Assembly: GCA_033002965.1 (NCBI GenBank)
Contig: JAURVB010013638.1
Span: 1-64,000, forward strand
DNA length: 64,000 nt
Reading direction: 5' to 3'
DNA from: Piper betle
Taxonomy: Eukaryota; Streptophyta; Magnoliopsida; Piperales; Piperaceae
Under the pieces are notes generated by a model that saw only the letters and a program-made list of their open reading frames with translations, was not told the DNA's origin and searched no databases. Positions 15,875 to 27,744 of the stretch are shown here, one piece after another (position 1 is the stretch's first letter; each line of letters opens with the position of its first letter). Made by a program: the position numbers and the translations under genes.

Positions 15875-17228
15875 GTAAACTGTCAAACTAAATGTTGTTC
15901 TCATATACATTCTTACTAGGTGTGTTCATAGTTTTATATGTAGTGTTAACCTGGCCCAAGTGCAAAATGATGGGTTATTCATTCCTTCAAAAATTAGTTA
16001 ACTAAGTTGAAGATCGAGACGTATAGCATCACTTATATATTTGATTTTTCCTCGAGAAGTAGTGGATGTGGAATTAATTATAGGTGGGGGGTTATAATCC
16101 ACCTACTTTTTAAAAAATTTTATCTTCAAAATTTTTACATTTAGTCGTGGCTAACTCTTTATTTCACATCTAGCCCACCATCCAATACATTCAAAGGTCG
16201 GCTCTCATATGAAATATAATAACTCGGGCCAAATATAAATTAATGAGTTTGATTGTTCCTTTAAAGTTAATTAACAAAGTTAAAGATTTATAGACATATT
16301 CTTGCTCATATATTTGATCCTACCTAAGAAATAATGGATGTGGGACTAATTTGAGGGTGATTTTAATCCAGTGAAAATGTTGTTGTAATACCTTCAATAG
16401 AAATGTGTGAAAATGTTATTATAATACTTTCAGCGGAAATGTAGTATAATACCTTTGGCTAAATTTGATAGTTGGCACCAGATCACACTAGAGATGGGCA
16501 GATACTTAAGAAATAGGTGAGGGTAGTTGGCTCTCACCAATTGTGGCCGAACCAAGTGGCTCTCACCATTCGTGGCCAAAGTAGGATCTTACTTGTTATG
16601 GCCTGGCCTCTAACGACTTAACCCAAAGCAATTTTTTTAAAAAGAATGTGTAAATATCTATAGATAATCTTTACTAAAAAACCAAATTTTATTTTAATAG
16701 ATATTTGATATTAAACTAATTTAAAAAATATCACGTGGCCAGAACTAGTTGTCCCCCTACCAAATTCAACCAAAAGGTTGGTTGAGTCTAGTCGGCTATC
16801 TTTACTATTTTTGACTATTCAATTCACCACCACCGTGGTCAGTTGCCAATACTATTATTTTCTTAAAAATGATTAAGTAAGGTGTTGGATTACCGAAAAC
16901 TAATTTCTTATCCGGACTAAAGGGGTGATAAAAGTATCTAATAGAAAAACACATTTAATAATAAATATGTAAAAGTCACCCTTGGATCTTAACTATGGAC
17001 TTTTTAGAAAATGAGTTTTTTATCAAAAAGAAAAAAGAAATAATATTTTTTTATATTTCCATGTAATGGAAAACCATAGGGAGCTCCTCCAACACGAGGA
17101 GCTCTAAGTCCCGCCTCAGAAACTGTCTGCTCCCACCCCCAACAATACTTGAGATTCGCCTTTTCCCCACTTTTTTACTGTGTGGGAAAATTGGATCTTT
17201 ATTCGGCGGTGGGCGGATCTGTGGTGAT
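15875..17228. other. Intergenic region with short direct repeats
   Basis: No gene is recognised. A segment at about 15950-16095 recurs in diverged form at about 16225-16372 (shared 'atatatttgat' and 'gtggatgtgg' blocks). Near 16370-16455 'gtgaaaatgtt' repeats, and near 16520-16570 'tggctctcacca' occurs twice. The sequence just before 17229 continues after the Copia 1 element at 25484. Confidence 0.5.
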
Positions 17229-17233
17229 ATTTC

Positions 17234-17862
17234 TGTTGGGAAATAGACACTCTAGCGGAAACAACCCAGAAAATATTTCCCTTCAAGACGAAATGAAAAC
17301 AAATATAAGATGAATAGGAGACACCAAGATAAAAAATGGATGGAAACTTTCTTCCAAATTAGGGAAAAAGAAAACCAACCTACTCGATCAACTTTGATTA
17401 AGAAAATCTCTTACAATCAAGTATCGAATAAAAGTTTGACAAAACTCTCCTAATACAAATCAGACCAATAACAAGATCTGAAATATATAATTCTTGAGAA
17501 ATACAATATATGAGAAATTAAGAAATTAACATACACCTCAAAAGAAATTAGATCAACCTCACACCCTGGATTAAGACCCCACCGACTTCAATTTGAGATG
17601 ATGAAAAACTTCTCCAAACTCTCCCTTTATGAGCCAAATATGCTCAAAAACTCTCAAGAGGATGTTCTGTTTAACATCAACAGAGTTCTCCTTTATATAG
17701 AAGAATATGAGTAGAATTCTAGAAGTCGCCTCATTAAACTTCTATAGAAAAGGACGAAATCACACATAGGTATACGAAACACCAACCATTAGTGTGATAA
17801 ACCGAAAAGCCAAAACTTACAATTGAGTTCTTCCAATACGAATGGGTGAGGGAAACTCAACA
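17234..17862 (-). repeat. Copia 1 3' LTR
   Basis: 629 bp, TG...CA ends, closely similar to the copy at 24860-25478 with scattered substitutions and small indels. Part of it (about 17592-17815) resembles segments inside the S1 and S2 elements. Confidence 0.9.
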
Positions 17863-17877
17863 AATCCTCCCCTTCAC
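17863..17877 (-). other. Copia 1 polypurine tract
   Basis: Minus-strand GTGAAGGGGAGGATT directly abuts the 3' LTR. This is the expected plus-strand primer position for reverse transcription. Confidence 0.8.
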
Positions 17878-17892
17878 GAATCCATGAGCTAA

Positions 17893-20800
17893 CTAGACAT
17901 AAGTGGTAGCAAAATTCTCCATACCAGCTCCACTTCGACAAAATAAATGTTTGTCCTTTGTCACAATCTTGGTTAACATATCTGAGATGTTCTTGTCAGT
18001 GTGAACCTTGTTCAACTCTAACAACTTTCTCTCCAACACATCTCTTACCCAATGATATCGAACATCTATGTGTTTACTCTTTGAATGAAAACTAGAGTTC
18101 TTACTCAAATGTATAGCACTTTGACTATCACAAAGTACCTCATACTTATCTTGACTTATACCAATTTCATTCAAAAATCTTTTCAACCATAGAACCTCTT
18201 TGCAAGCTTCTGTAACTGCAATGAATTCAGCTTCAGTTGTGGATAGAGCAACACACTTTTGCAATTTGGATTGCCAAGAAACAGCACCACCTGCAAAAGT
18301 AACAACAACCCCAGAAGTAGACCTCCTAGAGTCAAGATCACCAGCCATATCTGCATCACTATAACATGATAATATAGGCTTGCCTCCCCCAAAGCATAAA
18401 CCTAGCTTAGAAGTACCTCTCAAATATCTCAATATCCACTTAACTGCTTGCCAATGTTCTCTACCAGGATTAGACAAATGTCTACTTACTGCCCTGACAG
18501 CATACGCTATGTCTGGTCTAGTACAAACCATAGCATACATAAGACTCCCTACAACAGATGCATAAGGGACATTCTTCATTTCATTTACTTCTGCTTCACT
18601 TAGCTCACCCTTCTTCAATTTGAATTGAGCTCCTAGTGGAATAGAAACCGGCTTGGCTTCCTTCATGTTGAATCGCTCAAGAATCTTCTCAATGTATTTC
18701 TCTTGGGATAACCAAATCTTCTTAGCTTTTCTATCCCGCCGGATGGACATGCCAAGAATTTGCCTAGCTGGACCCAAATCCGTCATAGCAAAGGATTTCC
18801 CTAAATTTTGTTTCAAATCTGCAATTCTTGTTTTATCCTGTCCAAGAATCAACATATCATCAACATAAAGAAGCAAAATGATAAAGTCATTCTTCCCAAA
18901 TTTCTTGATAAATACACAATGGTCTGAAACAGTTTTGTTGTAGCCTTGACTATCCATAAAAGAATCAAACTTCTTGTACCATTGTCTAGGAGCTTGCTTG
19001 AGGCCATACAAGCTCTTCTTCAATCTACACACCATTTGTTTCTTTTCCTTATCCACAAAACCCTCAGGTTGTTCCATATATATTGTTTCATCAAGATCAC
19101 CATGGAGAAATGCAGTCTTCACATCTAACTGTTCAACCTCCAAATCCATACTTGTAGCTAAACCTAGCACACAACGGATTGAAGACATTTTTACAACAGG
19201 TGAGAAAATTTTGTCAAAGTCAATACCTTTCTTCTGCCCGAAACCTTTCACCACAAGTCTTGCCTTGTACCTTGGTTGTGAGTTACCTTCTTCATGCTTA
19301 AGCCGATAAACCCACTTGTTCTTCAAGACCTTTCTCCCCTTAGGAAGATTCACAAGCTCATAAGTCTTGTTCTCATGCAATGACTTTAGTTCCTCTCGCA
19401 TGGCACTTACCCATTTGTCTTTCTCTTTGTGACTAAGAACTTCACTGAAGTCTTCAGGCTCACCACTTTCTGTGAGAGTCACATAAGTAGATTTTGGATA
19501 CTTCGTGGATGGCTTAATAAATCTACCAGATTTTGTTCTAGTAGCATCAGCCTCCCCTTGATCAACAACCTGATCACCATCATGTACCTGTTCATCAATA
19601 ACATTAGGAACTATATCATTAGTAATATCATTATCCTCACTTTCACCATCACGAGGCAAAGAAATAGGAATGTCATCTCCGACTTCTTCATCAATCTGTT
19701 CAGCAACATCTTGAACAATATCCTCTACAACTGTTGGAGGAGCAGATGAAGTCTTAACCTTCACAACATAATCCTGGGTATCACTTTGGGTAATTGTTTC
19801 ATTCCCAAAGTCCTCTAGAAACTGATTCTCTCGAAACACCACATCCCGGCTTCGAACAATCTTCTTCTCCTTAGGATCCCAAAGTCTGAAACCAAACTCT
19901 TCATCCCCATAACCCAGAAATATACATTCAAATGTCCTAGCATCAAGCTTAGACCTTAGTTCCTTTGGCATATGTACAAAAGGCTTTACAACCAAACACC
20001 CTTAAATGAGTGTAATTTACCTTCCTACCAGTCCAAACTTTTTCTGGAACATCTCCATCTAAAGCAAGTGTAGGAGATCTGTTAATTAAATAGCAAGCAG
20101 TACAAATAGCTTCAGCCCAAAATCCTTTAGGTAATTTTGTTGTAGATAGCATACACCTAACCCTTTCTTGAATTGTTCTGTTCATTCTCTCAGCAACTCC
20201 ATTCAATTGTGGGGTATAGGGAACAGTCTTCTCATGCCGAATGTCATGTTTGTCACAATAAACCTGAAACTCATTAGAACAATACTCACCTCCATTATCA
20301 CTTCTCAAACATTTCAAAGTCTTCCATGTTTCTCTCTCTACAAGAACATGAAATGATTTGAAAGTATTAAACACATCACTTTTATTCTTCAAACAGTAGC
20401 ACCATACCTTCCTTGAAGCATCATCAATAAAAGTGACAAAATAAGAGGCTCCACCAAGAGACTTTATCTCCATTGGACCACAGACATCAGAATGTACAAG
20501 TTCAAGTATTTGTGTCTTCCTTTTGCCTGTGGATACAAAAGAAGCTCTACGTTGTTTTCCAGCCAAACAATGATCACAAGAGCTTAGTGTTGTCCCATCA
20601 AGTTGTGGAAGATAGTTTTTCTTCTTCAAAAATTCTAGCCCCTTCTCACTCATGTGTCCCAACCTTCTATGCCACAAATCAGCTGTGAGAGTAGTAGAGG
20701 TAACATTAACCTCCCCATGGACCAGACTAGATGTAGTCTTATAAAGACCACCACACTTCTTCCCTTTAGCAACCACTAGAGAACCTTTCACCAATTTCCA

Positions 20801-21274
20801 TAAGCCACATGAAAATTGTGAAACATAGCCCTCATTATCTAGCACACCTGTCGACATCAAGTTCAATCTTAAATCAGGAATATGACGCACATTTTTCAAA
20901 ACAAGTTTGCAACCAGAATCTGTCATAATATGCACATCACCATGACCAACAATTTTAGAAGTCCCATTGTTGCCCATCTTCACCACACCTAGATCAGCTG
21001 TCACATAGGTGTTGAAGAAATCTCTACATGGAGTAGCATGAAATGATGCGCCAGAATCAATCACCCAACTAATATCATCATTAGTTGTCAAACAATCATT
21101 TCCATCATCAAGTATGATTAGTATATCTTCTGTTGCAACATTGGCAGTCTTATCATCTTCACTATTATTGTCAAGCACCTTACCATTTCTTAGATCTTTC
21201 TTGTATTTGTAACAATTCTGCTTCTTATGGCCGGCTTTATCACAATAAAAGCACTTGAAGGTCTTGTCTCTAGA
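17893..21274 (-). pseudogene. Copia 1 pol (zinc knuckle, protease, integrase, RT, RNase H), frameshifted
   Basis: The upstream frame (19949-21274) carries the CCHC knuckle (FKCFYCDKAGHKKQNC), protease motif (WVIDSGASFH, catalytic DSG present), the HxxxH-CxxC integrase zinc region (HRRLGHM...CDHC) and integrase core motifs (HSDVCGP, FIDDASRKVW, SDNGGEY). The downstream frame (17893-19995) carries the integrase tail, RT (NKWVYRLK, ARLVVKGFGQ, the YVDD site in LLLYVDDMLI) and RNase H (SDADMAGD, ALSTTEAEF). The frames meet in the integrase C-terminal region near 19985, where homology passes from one to the other: a frameshift in what should be a single polyprotein. RT and RNase H are otherwise long and open, so the decay is recent. 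The gag part is separated by the R5 insertion. Confidence 0.88.
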
Positions 21275-21279
21275 TTTAG

Positions 21280-24089
21280 TATAACACCCCAAATCCGGTT
21301 CATACTCGTTAACCGAACAGGCGTGTTACAGCCCCCGGTTAGGTCGGCTAACCTGAACCTAACTCGTGCGGATCCAATCTCGACGTCTTAAGATAAAGAT
21401 CTAACTTGCTATATGTATGTATGAACGCATAAAACCCTAATAGGATACTACATGGATGACATGCAACCAATTTTCACACCAACACAATTACAATCAAAAT
21501 TAGTAAAAATTCTAAAACGAAAGGGACAGAATTTCCCCTAAAAATGCAATTATGGGCCACCCTGTCAAAATCATATATTCAAACATATATACGCATAGCA
21601 ACAATAGCATTCACACAGACTTCTAATCTACTATATTCAACATTCTCTGAACTTTAGGTCCTAACCCATCACACTTTTGCTGCGCTACTCTGATCATTTC
21701 ATTTCATGTCATTGTCATGCCTCAAATATTTAATCATAGCATGTTTATAAAATAACATCATAAATAAAACATTAAACATTCAATCACCCAATGTGTGTGT
21801 TTAGAAGACCTTATTGCTCCTCCGTCCTGGCCGACACATCCATCTCGTACTTATCACCTACATATATATAGGAAAAACGTCAGTAACAAGCGTTACTGGT
21901 CCGAAAAGAAAATAACTATAACAAACTGGCTATGAGAGCAAACTCTTATATGAAAGAAAACAACATATACTCCATGTGAACACTCTGAAGGGCACTACTA
22001 AGGAGCCACTGGGCTGCAAACCCTGTAGCATCCCGAACTTACTGATCTGCTGCTGGTACTGTGCCGCTCTCGGCACTTCTTTTTCAGTACTTCACGTAAA
22101 ACTTTATCCTAAGCCCTCTCCTTACCTCCATATTTCTCCTGGCCTTGAGCACGAAGGCCGAGTACTCTCAGGCAGTCGCCTTTAATACCCTTTGAACCAC
22201 AAGTCCGGACATGCGCTGTACTAAACAGTACCCGTAAACCTCCACATTCTCCGGGTGTGAGGAACTCAAACGCGGAGTTGTCAGGATCCCTCGGGAATGG
22301 AACAGTCCGCTGGCACTAATCCAGAGCCCGCTTTGACTGTCACGGCGTCCTCTGCATGGTACGTGCAGTCGATTTCTCCATCTCTCGTCTCATAGAAAGG
22401 CGAAAATATACATATATATTTAAATATATAATTATTAATAAAATATTAGGTTAAATGGCCTGAGTTATGTGGGATCCGATAAAACGCCACTTAACCAGTC
22501 CTGCAGACAATAAATCAAACATACAATAGAAAAGATCATAAAAATCAGAGAGAAGTCCTAACGGACCTGGTAGAAGCTCCAAGCCTGTCATCGCGCCTAG
22601 GCGGCGAGCTCCTACTCCGTACCTACACATCAAAACTAAATACTAACGCCCACTAACTACATGATGCATTAAAATCAATGAATCACACACAATGCAACCA
22701 CAAAATCATCCATCAAAATAACAATCAAATAATTATAAGAGTAAATAATCCTAACTCAAACTATTCATACCATATTTTATTCTATTCTTCTAAGTTGCAT
22801 CGTACTCGATTAACATGCTCATACCCAATTCATCTCATTAGATCACTTACTTCATTCACTAATAATCTCATCATGCATATCTTTACTTTATTCATAGTCA
22901 AGACATTAATCATGATAATTAATCAACCCTAGCATGCTATGCTAACAATTATCATCAATTTTAAATAAATCAATCGGAGGTAATTATACCTCACGTTGTC
23001 GACAATCAGCGACGGTTAGGGTTCCGTCGCGTGTCTCGGAACTCAAATTCGGCGCTCATCGGCGTCCGAAGCTCGATCGGGCTCGACTGGGTGAGCCCCG
23101 CGGAAGATCTGGTGAATTCCAGTGAATTCCAAAAATTTTGGTTTTCCGGTGGTTTTCCCGCAGCTGCTGGCGGTTTTTTGGCGGCTTCCGGTGGTTTCCC
23201 GGCGACAATCGCCGATGGCGTCTACTGGTCGGAAAGTGGTCGTGTTGGGTACCCTCAGAACCGGCTTGGCAAGCCCGACTCATCTACGAGGTCGACGAGG
23301 CCAACGGAGGTGGCAGCTCGCGGAAAATGCATAAAACAAAGTCGGCGGTGATGGTGGCTAGATCCGGCCGGCCACGGCGGCTCGTTCCGGTCAGGGAAGG
23401 TCGTTGGAAGGCTGAGGGTGCTAAGGCGACCGACCGATCACGGCGGCGCTGGTCGTCGGCGAGGGAAGCGTAATGCGGGCGCGGCGTCGCGGCGTGGCTT
23501 CCTCGCGTCGCGGCGGTCCGATGGGGGCCGGACCTGGTCAGGGCAGCACGGCAACGTCGTCGCGGGCTAGGCGGCGCCGGCAGCGGCGGCGGCGATACGC
23601 ACAAGGGTGGCGTCGGGCAAGGGTTTGGGGAAGAAAAGAAGGGCACCGATGAAATAGCTAGGTGGCAGTTTCGTAAATATTACTTGACTCGTCTCCGGCT
23701 CGAGTCAAGAATAATTAATTGCCGTAAATTCAAAAAAATCGAAAAAAATCCCATAAAATCAAACAAATACCAAAAAATCAAAATGATATGCTCTAGAACT
23801 ATCAACCCACCCAAAATGCCCGCAACGCATCCTAACGCGATAAACAACCTAAAACTAGTTCTACGATCCACTATATATAATAATAACAAAAGTAACTGCA
23901 TACTCTCATATATTTTGATAACTCATTCTGTTCTGCTGTGTTCATGACGTTATCATCATATACTTGGGTACGCATGACCCTCATAGCTCATACACACGAC
24001 TGGCGTCGGCTCAATACACGTGTTCTGAAACTGACTCGAATCGACCGGGTTCTGAATATAAAACCCGGACTCGAATCGCGGGTTTTACA
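21280..24089 (+). mobile_element. R-family solo-LTR-like element nested in Copia 1 gag (R5)
   Basis: It starts TATAACACCCC and ends GGGTTTTACA, flanked by perfect 5-bp TSDs TTTAG (21275-21279 and 24090-24094). It is 2810 bp. The start is a one-base change from the usual TGTAACACCC. When the element and one TSD copy are ignored, the gag frame on both sides is in register, which supports the boundaries. It holds the conserved block with 'gatccctcggg' (about 22286) and the GC-rich island (about 23000-23660) with open frames on both strands. No protein family is recognised. It most likely is a solo LTR of a larger element type. It is younger than Copia 1. Confidence 0.88.
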
Positions 24090-24094
24090 TTTAG

Positions 24095-24783
24095 ACCTTC
24101 CTCTACTCTCATCTCTTCCACTTGGATTCCTACTCTTTAATCTTCCCCGAGAACTAAATTCAGAAACCAAAGATTGAGAGGAATTAGAGAAGGTTACCTG
24201 TTGTGTTTTCCTTCTCACTTCTTCACTCAAAAGATAACTTGAAACTATATCAAAAGTCAGCTGCTTGTCAGAATTATTCAAGGAAATAACTAAAGGTTCC
24301 CAAGATTCTGGTAAAGTATTCAATAATAGACAAGCTTGCCAAGCATCATCAAGAGGCATATTCAAACTAGATAATTGAGTTAATATACCTTGCATCTCAT
24401 TGATGTAGTCACTAACTTCTGTCCCATCCTTATACCGAAGAATCATCAACCTTCTGACCAGCAAATTTCGGTTTCCAGGAGTGTCTCTCTCATACATATG
24501 CAAGAGCTTATCCCAAAGTTCCTTAGATGTCCATCTTGATCCATTCTGTCGTGACACTCGACTCAGCCTTAGTAGTAGGTAGAGGAGGAGGAATCGAAGG
24601 AGCCTTCCCTTCATCAATCACAACCGGAATAGCACTCAACGGTGGACTGGTCGACTCAGGAGGACCAAGAATTAGATCATATAAATCCTTAGTGAATAAA
24701 TAATCAAGCATACGACCCTTCTAGTAATGCCAATTAGACTTACCTTTAAGGGTGACCATCTTAACATGTTTCTCATCATTCAT
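24095..24783 (-). pseudogene. Copia 1 gag, interrupted
   Basis: Minus-strand reading from the ATG at 24783 gives a copia gag N-terminus (VTLKGKSNWHY), then TAG at 24721-24723 where this family usually has Trp. The region after it is open but changes frame near 24540, continuing as the gag core (ELWDKLLHMYE, LMILRYKDGTEVSDYINEMQ, LLNTLPESWE) to the R5 insertion at 24089. A basic Ser/Arg stretch precedes the zinc knuckle, which now lies beyond R5. The gag is therefore broken three ways: nonsense, frameshift and insertion. Confidence 0.8.
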
Positions 24784-24845
24784 CTTGACACAAAATGTTA
24801 TTACCCAAAAATAAGACAAACAAATGAACCAAAGCACGAACCAAA

Positions 24846-24857
24846 GCTCTGATACCA
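24846..24857 (-). other. Copia 1 primer-binding site (initiator tRNA-Met type)
   Basis: The minus strand reads TGGTATCAGAGC two bases from the 5' LTR. This is the usual plant copia primer-binding site, complementary to the 3' end of initiator tRNA-Met. Confidence 0.9.
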
Positions 24858-24859
24858 CT

Positions 24860-25478
24860 TGTTGGGAAATAGACACTCTAGTAGAAACAACCCAGAAAAT
24901 ATCTCCCATCAAGACGAAATGAAAACAAATATAAGATGAATAGGAGACACCAAGATAAAAAAATGGATGGAAACTTTCTTCCAAATTAGGAAAAAGAAAA
25001 CCAACCTACTCGATCAACTTTGATTAAGAAAATCTCTTCTAATCAAGTATCGAATAAAAGTTTGATAAAACTCTCCTAATACAAATCAGACCAATAACCA
25101 GATTGAAATATACAATTCTTGAGAAATACAATATATGAGAAATTGAGAAATTAACATACACCTCAAAAGAAATTACATCAATCTCACATCCTGGATTAAG
25201 ACCCCGACTTCAATTTGAAATGATGAAAAACTTTTCCAAACTCTCCCTTTATGAGCCAAATATGTTCAAAAACTCTCAAGAAGATGTTCTGTTTAACATC
25301 AACAGAGTTCTCCTTTATATAGAAGAATATGAGTAGAATTCTAGAAGTTGCCTCATTAAACTTCTATAAAAAAGACGAAATCACACATATAAGTACGAAA
25401 CACAAACTAGTGATAAACCGAAAATCCAAAACATATAATTGAGTTCTTCTAATACGAATGGGCAGGGGAAACTCAACA
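24860..25478 (-). repeat. Copia 1 5' LTR
   Basis: 619 bp, TGTTGGG...CAACA, next to the primer-binding site and followed by TSD ATTTC at 25479-25483. Confidence 0.9.
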
Positions 25479-25669
25479 ATTTCGTGGTTTGGTTGGGTCG
25501 GAGGTGTCGAGTTTTCTGATTTTTTGGTGGGGATCGACGACGTGGTTTTAGGTTTTTTGTTGTTGTAGGGTGAAATTAGGTCATATTGACTGTGGATTTG
25601 GTTGAAGGTTGGGGGCTGTTTTTGATCTAAGCTGCGGAAATTGTGGTGGTGGTTGCAGTAATGGATAGC

Positions 25670-25774
25670 CTTCGGTCTTCGAGGAGTTTGCTAGAGCTGA
25701 GGATGATTTGAAGTCGCTTCAGAGCATTGGGCAGATCATCGGAGAGGTTCTCAGGCCTCTCTATAATGAGCGGC
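25670..25774 (+). pseudogene. 26S proteasome RPT4-like gene fragment (one exon)
   Basis: One reading frame encodes EDDLKSLQSIGQIIGEVLRP followed by L-Y-N-E-R. This is nearly the conserved N-terminal segment of RPT4 (26S proteasome regulatory subunit 10B, an AAA ATPase of the 19S base). The frame ends at a good splice donor (C|GTAAGT at 25775) at the position expected inside the ER(L/Y) codons. An acceptor-like AG precedes it at 25668-25669. No ATPase domain, later exon or clear first exon follows in the window. The sequence before Copia 1 (to 17228) and after it (25484-25669) would be upstream or intronic sequence of the same fragment. It is best read as a transposed or duplicated relic. Confidence 0.7.
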
Positions 25775-26165
25775 GTAAGTATGCGTTCTGTTCTTTAATA
25801 AAGCTTGCAACTTTGCAGAAATTTTGTAATATCGTGGGATACACTGTTCACTTTTATTGGAATTGATCCCATCTTTTTTTGTGTATTAAAATTTGTATGA
25901 GTTTTTGGTATTTTACTTTGCGATCGTTAGCAAAATGATGGGCCGAACGATGGACAAAAATTATAAATTGATAAATATAAATGATATTTTTAAAATTTAT
26001 TATTAAATTATTATTATTGATAATTATTAAATTTATAGTACGTTAATTTTAATTTTTGAATTTTTTCATTGTAATACATTCTCTGAAATATCCTCTAAAC
26101 AAAGAATCTACCAGCCAACTAGTTCTTGGAGAGAGAAAAGTCAACCAACCAGTTGAGTTCAATCC
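25775..26165. other. Sequence between the RPT4 fragment and the CRL gene
   Basis: It holds the intron-like sequence after the RPT4 exon and the upstream region of the CRL gene. An AT-rich stretch near 25960-26045 may supply the promoter, but I see no decisive TATA box. No other coding sequence is visible. Confidence 0.35.
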
Positions 26166-27377
26166 ATGGAGAGTAAGAAGAAGACTCGGATCTGTGTCAC
26201 CGGCGCAGGGGGCTATGTGGCCTCTTGGGTCGTCCAGCTCCTGCTTTCCAAGGGCTATCTCGTGCATGGCACCGTCAGAGACCTCGGTCAGTCCACTACT
26301 TTTGGCTTGTTTAATGTCGTTGATCATTGGTTTTTTCATTGTCTTGAATGCCTGGAAATTGGGGGGGAATGTTGCAACAGGGGAAGATAAGACTGCCCAC
26401 TTGAAGAAGTTGGAGGGGGCATCCCACAATCTGCAGCTTTTCAAGTCTGACTTGTTGGATTATGATTCCTTGTGCAACGCCATTGCTGGCTGCGTTGGGG
26501 TTTTGCATGTCGCAAGTCCTGTTCCTCCTGGCCGTGTGCCCAATCCGGAGGTGGATTTGAGTCTTGGTTTTTTTTTCTATGAAATGTTTGATTTTTTATC
26601 TGAAAGAATGCGCTTTTTTAATTGGCGAGTTCGTGGAGTTGTTATAGGTTGATTTGTTGGCGCCTGCTGTGAATGGAACCCTGAATGTGCTGAAGGCCTG
26701 CTCTGAAGCTATGGTGAAGAAGGTTGTGTATGTTTCGTCTGTTTCTGCTGTTATGATGAATCCTAATTTTCCAAATGATAAAGTTCTGGACGAGGATTGT
26801 TGGTCAGATGAAGACTACTGCAGGATAACGGAGGTGGGAATTCTTGTTCTTCCCGCGTCTTTGTTACTATTTCAAATCTTCATACAGTTATAAATATAGA
26901 ATATGGAAAATGGTCATCATCAAATATGCCTTTGGCTAGACTGGGGAATCCACTATGGTGGAGCAGGCCAATTTGGTGTCATATCAGTTTACTGTATATA
27001 AAATGGGCATTATTGTCCACTACTCAACAATATTGGTTTGTTCTGATGAAGTTGAAAGGATCTCTAATCTTATTTGTCATTGTGCTTGCCTCTTCCAGAA
27101 TTGGTATTGCCTTTCAAAGACAGTGGCGGAAAGAAAGGCTCTGGAGTATGGAGAGAGAGGGGCTCCATGTTATAACAGTTTGCCCTTCTCTTGTATTTGG
27201 TACTATACTACAACCAACAATAAATTCCAGCAGCATGATTTTGATCAAGATACTGACAGGTTTATTTTTTAAGATACTGACAGTTTTATTTTTTAAGTTA
27301 CTTCCCTTTTTTTCTTTGTCCTTTATGTAGTTATAAGTCTGCTCTAGTAACATTTTTGCGGTATTGGCGTATGATAG

Positions 27378-27728
27378 TGTAGGAATAGTAAAATCCATAA
27401 TAGGATAGATTTACTTATAAATATAATTAACATCACAGTCATCATAATTACACAGCCCAAAAATGAATTTGAAAGTAAGATAAAGGACTTACCTTTATAG
27501 ATTAGAGTAGATGAACTAGTCCAACAGTCAAAGTGTATCAATAGGAAAACTCTTAAAGATTCATAGACATGGACATAATATTTGACAGAATGTTAGAGAT
27601 ATAAAGTTGGAGGAAAGGGGTTGCTTACCGCCTATTGTAACCACCTATGGTAACCACCACCATCTTTAATTTAAATTCAAATTAAATCTAGCCATTAAGG
27701 GTATAATAGTAATTTAATAAATCCAACA
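27378..27728 (-). repeat. Copia 3 LTR copy, inverted
   Basis: It reads TGTAGGAATAG...AATCCAACA, the reverse complement of the LTR at 29736-30137, with substitutions and a length difference (351 versus 402 bp). The flanks (GATAG and TCTTT) do not match, so it is not a clean solo-LTR insertion. Confidence 0.7.
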
Positions 27729-27744
27729 TCTTTACTTGCTGAAG

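Larger units (their letters stand above)
17234..25478 (-). mobile_element. Copia 1: full-length Ty1/copia retrotransposon with a nested insertion
   Basis: Two direct LTRs (17234-17862 and 24860-25478) start TGTTGGG, end CAACA and are flanked by the 5-bp TSD ATTTC (17229-17233 and 25479-25483). Read on the minus strand, the order is 5' LTR, initiator-Met primer-binding site (24846-24857), gag, CCHC knuckle, protease, integrase, RT, RNase H, polypurine tract, 3' LTR, the copia order. Without the 2.8 kb R insertion and its duplicated target the element is about 5.4 kb. Integrase and RT motifs look Tork/TNT1-like (inference). It is not autonomous: gag has a nonsense codon and a frame change, and pol is frameshifted near 19985. 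Confidence 0.93.

Noticed and set aside
17234..17862. Considered whether Copia 1 could be an endogenous pararetrovirus
   Set aside because: It has paired LTRs, TSD, tRNA-Met primer site and integrase before RT, which is the copia retrotransposon layout; no movement or coat protein is seen.
26056..26652. 198-codon frame reading through CRL exon 1, intron 1 and exon 2
   Set aside because: The frame follows exon 2 but its start is out of frame with exon 1; GT...AG splicing between 26286 and 26381 gives the family protein.
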